A stretch of DNA of 64,000 bases. It comes from Nonomuraea spiralis (lineage in GTDB: Bacteria; Actinomycetota; Actinomycetes; Streptosporangiales; Streptosporangiaceae). Position 1 is the first letter of the stretch; each line of letters starts with the position of its first letter. Under the pieces are notes generated by a model. That model did not search any database. It was not told the origin of the DNA and saw only the letters and a program-made list of their open reading frames with translations. Where the stretch lies: contig NZ_BMRC01000025.1 of the NCBI RefSeq assembly GCF_014648435.1, positions 79,205-143,204 on the forward strand. Direction: 5' to 3'. The position numbers were made by a program, and so were the translations under genes. This document shows, piece after piece, positions 18,101-24,901 of the stretch.

Positions 18101-18296
18101 GCGCGTGCAACGCGTTGACGGTGCCCCCGGACGAGTCGTCCCCCCACAGGCCGCCGAGCAGCGAATCGACCGACACCACTTCGTTCCCGGCCAGCGCCAG
18201 CCTGGCCAGCAGCGCGCGCACCCTGGTGCCGCCCAGGTCGATCGGCGCGCCATCGTCGGCGTACGCCAGAACCGGGCCCAGCACCTCAATCCGCAT
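15111..18296 (-). CDS. AfsR/SARP-type regulator: OmpR-like DNA-binding, BTAD and NB-ARC-like ATPase
   Basis: A 1061 aa regulator. Residues 1-90 are an OmpR/winged-helix DNA-binding domain (MRIEVLGPVLAYADDGAPIDLGGTR), followed to about 250 by the bacterial transcriptional activation domain (LRERLAGLRMRALHAAGRRSDAL; ELGVDPSEELRE). Then comes a STAND/NB-ARC-like ATPase with P-loop GPGGVGKTRLA near residue 292 and LLLDNCEQI as Walker B, and a C-terminal TPR-like region (to 1061). Such proteins activate secondary-metabolite operons. It is divergent from the serine hydrolase at 18427. Start at ATG 18296 to place the domain properly; no good Shine-Dalgarno is seen. Confidence 0.88.
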   Translation of the reverse strand: MRIEVLGPVLAYADDGAPIDLGGTRVRALLARLALAGNEVVSVDSLLGGLWGDDSSGGTVNALHALVHRLRKALAEAGTVETVAGGYRLRLRAEDVDAARFEELAGRGGRELAAGDAGQAASLLDDALALWRGDALADVRDIPFAGTAGTRLDELRVGAAEDRFEAELRLGHHGRILADLEAAAASRPLRERLAGLRMRALHAAGRRSDALAVYDQVRDTLAEELGVDPSEELRETHLAVLRGELDVPETGRIRPQAVRGRLPAQLTSFVSREAELRLLAGSLEASRLVTVVGPGGVGKTRLAVQAASRYRAHRRGRVWLVSLAAVGTADGLVEAVLGVLNVAGAQPAGTPLERVVNLLAGGEGLLLLDNCEQISAAVAEFAGQLLERRPDLTVLATSREPLEVMGETLCRLGPLDLPPAHAGPERASASAAVRLFLDRAAAVQPGFVLDGTTVAPVVDIVRRLDGLPLALELAAARLRTMSAERIARRLDDRFRLLSTGNRTAQPRQQTLHAVIEWSWDLLTAHERTLAARMSIFPARTGIAVIEAVCADPDGTLPPDEVVYLLDSLVDKSIVERDGDTYRMLETIRAHAAGKLRLSGEGDAVLRGLTRYFAGLAEEHEPLLRSGGQARSLRLFQAEYDNLTFALRTAIDDGDAPAAARILAPLYWYWVMHRYDARAEAYVAKVAEFGAALPADDRAAFTAIHAVGVAGGPIDDPGRLRALIDDCARTGALRRHPMLLTIVVVMAAVSGLDDLLDQEILRVRGGSDRWATACTFMIEAIRHRERGDRTRSATALTTALRLFEEVGDRWWAAKALYGLAHIHAIAGDHAQAIAAYEDSLAIATDLGSQDEVSTRLGLATERMRAGDLTGARHDIDTAGRAAGPRGQPVLEIEVLGVLAEWHRRSGEVVRADQELDRMETLLRKLPLSPQAVDNRLFPARMANLLTAGDAVRARELLPRAVSAAQAIMDAPAAAQLLARLLFLEDDPAGAATALGLSQAIRGAFDHGDTELRRLADVLMDLLGRTGYATAYRRGADLTPHEATDRLAKLRADGGIAGKSTCR

Positions 18297-18426
18297 GCAC
18301 GCCAGGCTACCGATCAAGCACGCTCTTACAGCCCGCCGATGCTACTTGGAAGCGGGATATAAGCCGCCTGTCAGAGCCGCCGGACATCGTTCAGGACATC
18401 GAACGAACCACCCGGAAGGCAGTGCG

Positions 18427-19572
18427 ATGACAACGTACGAGAACGTGCAGCAGGTGCTCGATCAGACCGTGGCCGAGACCGACATTCCCGGCATCGTCGC
18501 CGAGGTCAGGGACGGTGACCGTACCTGGTCCGGCACCGCCGGCGTGGCCGACCTGCGGACCGGCTCCCCGCGCCGGCCGGGCGAGTACTTCCATGCCGGC
18601 AGCAGCGGCAAGGCCTTCACCGCCGCCGTACTGCTGACCCTGGAGGCCGAGGGCCGCCTCGGCCTGGACGACACGGTCAACGCCCACCTGCCCGGCGTCC
18701 TGGACGTCAACGGCTACGACGGCGACAAGATCACCATCAGGCACCTGCTCAACAACACCAGCGGCCTGTTCCCCACCGGCCTGGCCCCGGAGGTCAGCCA
18801 CCGCTACGCCACCCGCTCCGGGTTCGACCGGCATCGCTTCGACACCTTCAGCACCGAGGAACTGCTGCGGATCGCGGTGTCCCAGCCACCGGTCGGCGCG
18901 CCCGGCGAACGCTTCGAGTACGCCAACGGCGGCTTCCACATCGCCGGCGCGATCATCGAGCAGGTCACCGGCAACAGCTACGCCGACGAGGTCGAACGCA
19001 GCGTCACCCGGCCACTCGGCCTGGCCGGCACCCGCGTACGCCCCACCGCCGAGACCGGTTACCCCGACCCGCACCCGCGCGGCTACTCCCACCAGTTCCT
19101 CAAGGACGGCGCCGACCCCGCCGCGCTCACCCCGGAGAACTGGCAGTCGCTGATGGAGGAGCCCGGCCTGCCGCCCCTGGACGTCACCGAGTTCAACTCC
19201 TCGGCGGGCTACGCGGCCGGCAACGTCGTCTCCACCACGTCCGACATGATCCGCTTCTTCGAGGCGATGACCACCGGAAGCCTGCTGCCGCCCGCCCAGC
19301 ACCGCCAGATGTGGACCACCGTCTCCACCGAGGGCGGCTACTGGATGCCGCACACCCGCTACGGCCTGGGCCTGTTCGAGTTCGACCAGGGGGCGCCCGG
19401 CGGCCGGGCGCTGCGCGGCATCGCCGGCAGCCTGTGGGGCTCCTACTTCTTCGCGGTCGGCACCCCCGACGGCCGGCACACCGTCGCCGTCCACACCAAC
19501 ACCGAATGGAAGTCCTGGGACCTCATGTTCAAGGTCATCGAAGCGGAGTTCGGCATCTCCTTCGGCGCGTGA
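18427..19572 (+). CDS. Serine hydrolase, class C beta-lactamase/DD-peptidase fold
   Basis: A 381 aa protein of the beta-lactamase (class C)/D-alanyl-D-alanine carboxypeptidase fold. The SxxK motif is SSGK (in HAGSSGKAFTAAVLL, near residue 58), and YAN in ERFEYANGGFHIAGA is the second, YxN-type motif. Unlike its downstream paralogue it has no signal peptide, so it should be cytosolic. GGAAGG lies upstream of ATG 18427. It is divergent from the AfsR-type gene and 115 bp upstream of a paralogue, indicating an old tandem duplication. True substrate unknown; esterase or peptidase are both possible. Confidence 0.85.
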   Translation: MTTYENVQQVLDQTVAETDIPGIVAEVRDGDRTWSGTAGVADLRTGSPRRPGEYFHAGSSGKAFTAAVLLTLEAEGRLGLDDTVNAHLPGVLDVNGYDGDKITIRHLLNNTSGLFPTGLAPEVSHRYATRSGFDRHRFDTFSTEELLRIAVSQPPVGAPGERFEYANGGFHIAGAIIEQVTGNSYADEVERSVTRPLGLAGTRVRPTAETGYPDPHPRGYSHQFLKDGADPAALTPENWQSLMEEPGLPPLDVTEFNSSAGYAAGNVVSTTSDMIRFFEAMTTGSLLPPAQHRQMWTTVSTEGGYWMPHTRYGLGLFEFDQGAPGGRALRGIAGSLWGSYFFAVGTPDGRHTVAVHTNTEWKSWDLMFKVIEAEFGISFGA

Positions 19573-19687
19573 CCCCCGTGGCCGACATCCGTATCAGCGC
19601 GACCCCGCGCACCGACACCACCGTCCACGTACAGCCGGTCGATCCGGCCGCCTGTGCGCCTCCCTTGGAAAGCAGGGCGATCGACTC

Positions 19688-20857
19688 ATGACCAGGATTC
19701 TCCGTACCGCCGCTTGCCTGCTCGCCGCCGCCGCCATGACCGTGAACGCGTCGCCGGCGGTGGCCGACGACCACGCCGACGACCACGCCGGGGTTCAGCG
19801 GGTGCTTGACCAGGCCGTCGCCCGCGACGGCCTGCCCGGCATCCTCGCCGACGTCCGTGACAGCCGCGGGACGTGGTTCGGCACGGCGGGCGTGGCCGAC
19901 ACCGCGACAGGACGCGCACGCCGGCAGCAGGACCGGTTCCGCGTCGGCAGCATCACCAAGACGTTCACCTCGGCCGTGGTGCTGAAGCTCGCGGCCGAGG
20001 GCCGGTTGAGTCTGGACGACACCGTGGACAAGTGGCTTCCCGGCGTCGTACGCGGCAACGGCCACGACGGCAGCAGGATCACCATCAGGCGGCTGCTCAA
20101 CGGGACCAGCGGGATCTTCGCCTACACCCTGGACCAGACGATGATCACCAACTACGCCACGCCCGCCTTCATGGATCACCGTTTCGACGTCGTCCGTCCC
20201 GAGAAACTGGTGAAGATCGCCATGACCCACCCGCCGTCCTTCGCCCCCGGCACGGCCTGGGGCTACTCCAACACCAACTACGTGCTCGCCGGAATGATCA
20301 TCGAGAAGGTCACCGGCAGGTCGTACGCGGAGGAGGTCGCACGGCGGATCACCCGCCCGCTCGGCATGACCGCGACCTACGTGCCGGGCGACGAGGCGAA
20401 GCTGCGCGGACCGCACGCACGGCACTACACGAAACTCCAGGTGACCGGGCCCGACGCCAAGGTCCACGACACCACCGACATGAACGCCTCCTGGGCCTGG
20501 GCGGCGGGCGGCATGGTCTCCACCACCGGTGACCTGCACACCTTCTACCGGGCCCTGCTGAGCGGCCGGTTGTTGCCGCCCGCTCAGCAGAAGGAGATGT
20601 TCACCACCGTCTCGACCGAGGGCGTGCCCTGGATCGACAACACCGCCTACGGCCTCGGCGTCTTCTCCCAGAAGCTGTCCTGCGGGGTGACGGCCTGGGG
20701 CAACGGCGGCTTCATCCACGGCTCCTGGACGTACGCGATGGGCACCCGGGACGGCAAGCGCATGCTCGTCACCAACGTCAACGGCGACTGGGCCAACCCG
20801 ATCAGCATCTTCGCCAAGGAACTGGAGGCGGAGCTGTGCCCGCCCGGCTCCCGGTGA
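19688..20857 (+). CDS. Secreted serine hydrolase, class C beta-lactamase/DD-peptidase fold
   Basis: A 389 aa preprotein with a Sec signal peptide (MTRILRTAACLLAAAAMTVNA, then SPAVADD). The mature part carries SITK as SxxK (FRVGSITKTFTSAVVLKL), YSN as YxN (WGYSNTNYVLAGMII) and a late GNGGFIHGSW segment corresponding to motif 3. It aligns along its length with the upstream gene (for example GLPGILADVRDSRGTWFGTAGVAD versus DIPGIVAEVRDGDRTWSGTAGVAD). It is predicted to act outside the membrane on peptidoglycan stems or D-amino-acid peptides. Confidence 0.88.
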   Translation: MTRILRTAACLLAAAAMTVNASPAVADDHADDHAGVQRVLDQAVARDGLPGILADVRDSRGTWFGTAGVADTATGRARRQQDRFRVGSITKTFTSAVVLKLAAEGRLSLDDTVDKWLPGVVRGNGHDGSRITIRRLLNGTSGIFAYTLDQTMITNYATPAFMDHRFDVVRPEKLVKIAMTHPPSFAPGTAWGYSNTNYVLAGMIIEKVTGRSYAEEVARRITRPLGMTATYVPGDEAKLRGPHARHYTKLQVTGPDAKVHDTTDMNASWAWAAGGMVSTTGDLHTFYRALLSGRLLPPAQQKEMFTTVSTEGVPWIDNTAYGLGVFSQKLSCGVTAWGNGGFIHGSWTYAMGTRDGKRMLVTNVNGDWANPISIFAKELEAELCPPGSR

Positions 20858-20970
20858 ACGCGACCTGACGGCCTCGCCCGCCATCCGATGGCCGAGGTAG
20901 AAGAACTTCTACCTGTGATCGGTAAGCAGCCCCATCGTCAGCCCGCAAGGCAACTAAGATCATCGAAGCC

Positions 20971-21711
20971 ATGGATGCATCACTGGAAATCGTGAAGGTC
21001 AAGCGGCAACTTCGGCGGATGCGGGTATGCCTGATCAGCGCTGCGGTCCTCACGGGGGCCATCCTGGCCGGCAACGGGGAAGCCGTCGCACAGGGCGGTG
21101 GCAAGGCCACGTTCGACGAGATCGAGGTCCAGCGGATCAACGTGGTGGAGCCGGACGGCAAACCACGCATGGTCCTGAGCAACAAGGACAGGTCGCCCGG
21201 CGCCGTCGTGAACGGCGTCGACCTGGGCAACGCCGGCACGCGGCCGGGCATGACCTTCTACAACGGCGAAGGGGACGAGGCCGGCGGCCTGGGCACCGAC
21301 AACGGCGTCAACGCCGGCAAACCGTGGGCGGTCGGCCAACTCTCCTTCGACCAGTACAAGCAGGACCAGACCCTCGTTCTCCGGTACATGGAACAAGAAG
21401 GCGTACGAGGCGTCGGCCTGGCCGTCGACGACCGGCCCGAGACGCCCCTGCCGGAGTCCTTCGAGGAGTACAGGAAGATCGAGCAGATGCCCCCTGGCCC
21501 GGAGCGGGATCAGGCGATGGCGGCGTACCGGAAGAAGTACCCGAGCCCGCAGCGGGTCTTCATCGGCAAGAACCCGGACAAGTCATCGGCCGTGACGCTC
21601 GCCGACGGCAAGGGGGCACCGCGCATCGTGATGCGCGTTGATCAGGACGGGAATCCCCGGATCCAGTTCCTGAACGCCGCGGGCAAGGTCACCCGGACGA
21701 TCAAGGGCTGA
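20971..21711 (+). CDS. Exported or membrane-anchored protein of unknown function
   Basis: A 246 aa protein with a hydrophobic N-terminal segment (LRRMRVCLISAAVLTGAILAGN) that may be a signal peptide or anchor. The outer part contains beta-like repeats built around EPDGKPRMVLSNKD, GKGAPRIVMRVDQDGNPRIQFLN and AGKVTRTIKG, a pattern seen in uncharacterised bacterial periplasmic proteins. Its stop codon overlaps the ATG of the histidine kinase by one base (TGATG), so the three genes 20971-23521 form one operon. It could be the extracytoplasmic sensor or target of that two-component system. Confidence 0.7.
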   Translation: MDASLEIVKVKRQLRRMRVCLISAAVLTGAILAGNGEAVAQGGGKATFDEIEVQRINVVEPDGKPRMVLSNKDRSPGAVVNGVDLGNAGTRPGMTFYNGEGDEAGGLGTDNGVNAGKPWAVGQLSFDQYKQDQTLVLRYMEQEGVRGVGLAVDDRPETPLPESFEEYRKIEQMPPGPERDQAMAAYRKKYPSPQRVFIGKNPDKSSAVTLADGKGAPRIVMRVDQDGNPRIQFLNAAGKVTRTIKG

Positions 21712-22883
21712 TGAAGAACGGCACCACGCTGTGGCAGGCGATCACGGGGAACCCGCTCCGGTTCCTCGGGTCGTCGTGGCCATGGCGGGCGCTCGCCTAC
21801 CTGGTGACCAGCCTGCCCGCCGGCGGCGCGGCGGTCGCGGTGACCGTGTTCGGGCAGCGGACCGCACTGGTGGTGGCGATGATCACGTTGCTGGTGGTCG
21901 TCGCCGTGCTGAGCGGTCCGATCGCCTCCTTGGAACGGTGGCGGTTGAGGCTGATCGATCCGGTGGCGCTCCCCGCGCCGAAGCCGAGAACGACGATCTC
22001 CTTCGCGAACCCGGCCGCCCGGCGTGAGATCGGCTACGCGCTGCTGTGGGCGACGATCCTGCCCGTGGTCAACGGCCTGGTCATCGCGCTGGCGGCGTTG
22101 ACGGTCAGCTCCTACGCCTCGCCCCTCCCGTCCGGTGTGTTTCCGGCCATCGTGGTGGTGCCGGCCGGGGCGGCCGGTTGCGCGTACCTGTTCGCGGTGG
22201 TGGCTGCGGCGCAAGGGGCACTGGCACGAAGTCTGCTCGCCGCGCCCCTCGCCGAGCGGGTGATCGAACTGACCCGGTCACGGGCCCGGCTGGTGGACGC
22301 CTTCGAGGCCGAACGGCGGCGTATCGAACGGGATCTGCACGACGGCACCCAGCACCAGCTCACCGCCGTGCTCATGCAACTCGGCCTGGCCCAGCTGGAC
22401 GTACGGGAAGACCCGGAACGTACGGCGAAGGCCATCGGCCTCGCCTACGGCCACACGCAGGCCGCGCTGGACGAACTGCGCCGCGTCATCAGGGGCATCC
22501 ACCCCGCCGTGCTCACCGACCGGGGGCTCGGGCTCGCCGTCACCGACCTGGCCCGCCACTGCCCCATCCCGGTGACTCTGGATCTCGATCTTCCCCGCCG
22601 GCCGCCTGCCGGGGTGGAGGCGGCGGCCTACTTCTGCATCTCGGAAAGCCTGACCAACGGGATCAAACACAGCAAGGCACAGAACATCATGATCACAGCG
22701 AGACTGTCGGACCGGCTTCTCGTCCTGGAGGTGCGCGACGACGGCATCGGCGGAGCCGACGCCACGAAGGGAAGTGGGATCAACGGACTGGCCGACCGGA
22801 TCGGCGTGCTGGAGGGAACCCTCACGCTGAGCAGCCCGCTGGGAGGACCCACGGCGATCCGGGTGGAGCTGCCATGCGGTTGA
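21711..22883 (+). CDS. Sensor histidine kinase, NarL-partner (HisKA_3) type
   Basis: A 390 aa membrane kinase. The first ~190 residues contain four or five hydrophobic helices. The dimerisation/phosphoacceptor motif ERRRIERDLHDGTQHQLTAV puts the phosphorylated His near residue 208. The HATPase domain has YFCISESLTNGIKHSKA (N box) and LEVRDDGIGGADATKGSGINGLADRI (G1 and ATP lid). It is fused in an operon with a cognate LuxR-type response regulator (10 bp overlap) and the anchored protein upstream. The signal is unknown. Confidence 0.9.
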   Translation: MKNGTTLWQAITGNPLRFLGSSWPWRALAYLVTSLPAGGAAVAVTVFGQRTALVVAMITLLVVVAVLSGPIASLERWRLRLIDPVALPAPKPRTTISFANPAARREIGYALLWATILPVVNGLVIALAALTVSSYASPLPSGVFPAIVVVPAGAAGCAYLFAVVAAAQGALARSLLAAPLAERVIELTRSRARLVDAFEAERRRIERDLHDGTQHQLTAVLMQLGLAQLDVREDPERTAKAIGLAYGHTQAALDELRRVIRGIHPAVLTDRGLGLAVTDLARHCPIPVTLDLDLPRRPPAGVEAAAYFCISESLTNGIKHSKAQNIMITARLSDRLLVLEVRDDGIGGADATKGSGINGLADRIGVLEGTLTLSSPLGGPTAIRVELPCG

Positions 22884-23521
22884 TGATCGCGGAGGATTCG
22901 GTGCTCCTGAGGGAGGGGCTGACCGGCATCTTCACCCGGTTCGGCGGCGAGGTGCTCGCCGCCGTCGGCAGCTCCGACGAACTGCTGCACGCCGTCGCCC
23001 GCGACCTGCCCGACGTCGTCGTGGTGGACGTACGCATGCCGCCGGGCTTCCACGACGAGGGGCTGCGGGCCGCCATCCGGCTGCGGGGCGAACATCCCCG
23101 GCTCGGCATCCTCGTCCTGTCGCAGGTCGTCGAGCCGGCCGCGGCCGGGGAACTGCTGGAGGCCGGCACACGCGGCATCGGCTACCTGCTGAAGGACCGG
23201 ATCGGCGCGATCAGCCAGTTCGTGGCGGCGGTACGCGAGGTCGCCGCCGGAGGCACGGTCATCGACCCCGACGTCGTCCACCACCTGATGGTCCACCACC
23301 GCGCGCACGACCCCCTGGACGCGCTCTCGCCCCGCGAACGCGAGGTCCTCGCACTGGTCGCCGAAGGCCGGTCGAACAGCGCGATCGCCCAACGCCTGTA
23401 CGTGTCGGAGGCCGCCGTGGCCAAGCACGTCACCAGCGTCTACACCAAGCTGAATCTCGGCCCGGACGCCGACGACCATCGCAGGGTGCTCGCCGCACTG
23501 ACGTTCCTCCGCTCACGCTGA
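22874..23521 (+). CDS. NarL/LuxR-family response regulator
   Basis: A 215 aa regulator. The receiver domain opens MRLMIAEDSVLLREGLTGIF and has its phosphoacceptor Asp in VVVVDVRMPPG near residue 51. The C-terminal LuxR HTH is SPREREVLALVAEGRSNSAIAQRLYVSEAAVAKHV. The ATG overlaps the kinase gene by 10 bp, so kinase and regulator are translationally coupled. A hairpin terminator follows at 23594. A gene at 59037 encodes only an isolated HTH of this kind. Confidence 0.92.
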   Translation: MRLMIAEDSVLLREGLTGIFTRFGGEVLAAVGSSDELLHAVARDLPDVVVVDVRMPPGFHDEGLRAAIRLRGEHPRLGILVLSQVVEPAAAGELLEAGTRGIGYLLKDRIGAISQFVAAVREVAAGGTVIDPDVVHHLMVHHRAHDPLDALSPREREVLALVAEGRSNSAIAQRLYVSEAAVAKHVTSVYTKLNLGPDADDHRRVLAALTFLRSR

Positions 23522-23593
23522 CCCCGGATCCGGGCATGACCGACACCGTCCGGCCTCGCGCGAGCACCGCATCCGCCGCCGACGCGGAGAGAG

Positions 23594-23626
23594 CCCGGGC
23601 CCTTCGTGGTTCAAGAAGGGCCCGGG
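23594..23626. terminator. Bidirectional terminator between convergent genes
   Basis: CCCGGGCCCTTC-gtggttcaa-GAAGGGCCCGGG gives a perfect 12 bp stem with a 9 nt loop. It lies between the response regulator (ends 23521) and the convergent secreted-protein gene (ends 23646), and can serve both strands. Confidence 0.85.
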
Positions 23627-23645
23627 GGCGGTGCTGGGTGCCCGT

Positions 23646-24236
23646 TCAGGCGGACGGGGTCGGCCTTACGTAGCTGACCTCGACGTTCAGGTAGGTCCCG
23701 ACGCCGTAGTCATGGCCGCGGATGGCCAGGAGGTTGCAGCTTTCCATGCCTCTGACGGGAAGGACCACGTTGATCGCGCCCGCGACGCAGCCGCCGCTCT
23801 TTACGGCCTGAACGAGGCGGCCGTTGAAGTAGACCCTCGCGTCGTTGTCGATCGTTCCCTGAATGCGGATTTGTCGTGCGCCGCGCGGGATGTGCACCCA
23901 GTGGCGTACCAGGATGTCGGTGTTCACCGCCCAGGGCGTCTTGACGTTGGCGGCCTTGTTCCAGGAGCAGATGCCGTTGGTGGTGCCGAAGCCCTCCTGC
24001 CCGCTCGACCAGCCGCTGTCGTCGAAGTTCCGTGCGTAGAAGAGCGGGGCGTCGGACGCCGGCGGCACCTGGAGGTATTTCCAGTCGGTGCTGTTGTAGC
24101 CGAGTACGGTGACGACGCTCTGACGTGCCCCGGTCGGGGATGCTGAGGCCGATGCCGGAGCGTACAGGGCCGCGGTGGCCAGCAGCGAGCCCGCCGCCAG
24201 GCCGATGAGAAGGAAACGCAACAGTTTCTTGAACAT
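23646..24236 (-). CDS. Secreted protein with galactose-binding-like (jelly-roll) domain
   Basis: A 196 aa preprotein with a Sec signal (MFKKLLRFLLIGLAAGSLLA, to APASASA). The mature part reads STDWKYLQVPPASDAPLFYARNFDDSGWSSGQEGFG, then LVRHWVHIPRGARQIRIQGTIDNDARVYFNGRLV. This is the pattern of galactose-binding-like domains in which a protein opens with an FDDSGW segment and a VYFNG turn. Cysteines at GICSWN, SGGCVAG and ESCNLL may form disulfides. GGAGGAAG supports the start at 24236. It is probably an extracellular carbohydrate-binding or accessory protein with no catalytic domain attached. Confidence 0.75.
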   Translation of the reverse strand: MFKKLLRFLLIGLAAGSLLATAALYAPASASASPTGARQSVVTVLGYNSTDWKYLQVPPASDAPLFYARNFDDSGWSSGQEGFGTTNGICSWNKAANVKTPWAVNTDILVRHWVHIPRGARQIRIQGTIDNDARVYFNGRLVQAVKSGGCVAGAINVVLPVRGMESCNLLAIRGHDYGVGTYLNVEVSYVRPTPSA

Positions 24237-24309
24237 GGCGATCTTCCTCCGTCGGTTGTGCGAAATGTCGATCCCGTCGACGCCGAAACGGACATGTCCA
24301 TTCATGTCG

Positions 24310-24760
24310 CGATTCAGTCGCCAAACATCCCGGCCGGAATGCGGTAAATACCAATCAGGATGTTATCGCGCGCAATGAGATTAGGCGATGGCAAAGAATG
24401 ACCAGAGGGAGGGCTAAGCGCTTTTATAACAAGGGGGAATTTTCCGGAAATTCCGATTATGGGTGCTCTCTCATTCGGAGCCGAGGAACGTCGGTCCAGC
24501 TGCAGCTTGAAGAGATCCACCTGGTAAATGTCGCGTGGATAGTCCGGCTCCTCGTCGTTCTCCAGTCGCCTGTGCTGGATCCGTACAGCCCAGGTGGCGT
24601 CTCGCCGGCCCACATGTGATGCCACATCGGTTGTGCCGGGGAAGGTTCGCCAGTCCACAGTTCGAGCCGGATGCAGGCGGCGATGTTCACGTGCTTGTCG
24701 AAGACCACCGCGTTGCGTCCTGCTCGCGCCCAGCCGTCGAGCCCGGACGGCGACCACTCC
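24310..24760 (-). pseudogene. Low-GC decayed stretch with a broken reading frame
   Basis: The region 24237-24901 has no intact gene. On the minus strand protein-like text begins VVFDKHVNIAACIRLELWTG near 24708 and continues to about GSSTGDWR. It then shifts to another frame with NDEEPDYPRDIYQVDLFKLQ and PIIGISGKFPL before losing coherence near 24330. A frameshift around 24560 would join the pieces. Base composition at 24340-24470 drops well below the surrounding ~70% G+C. This suggests a decayed, possibly foreign gene. The function is not recognised. Confidence 0.4.
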
Positions 24761-24885
24761 TCACCCCAAGGAGCAAGGCAGCGGTGACACTGTCAGATGT
24801 CTCGACCGACGTGGGCCGGGCCGGCGTCCGGGGCGCCGTACGGGTTCGGGTGGTCGTGTTGTCGTGGATCTTGGCCCTTCATTTG

Positions 24886-24898
24886 TGAGCAATGCTCA
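24886..24898. promoter_or_regulatory. Palindromic operator at the start of the GH5 gene
   Basis: TGAGCA-A-TGCTCA, perfect 6 bp arms, ends 4 bp before the ATG at 24902. This is the form of many TetR-type operators. A regulator bound here would block initiation. No adjacent TetR gene is present, so the regulator is elsewhere. Confidence 0.55.
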
Positions 24899-24901
24899 TG
24901 T

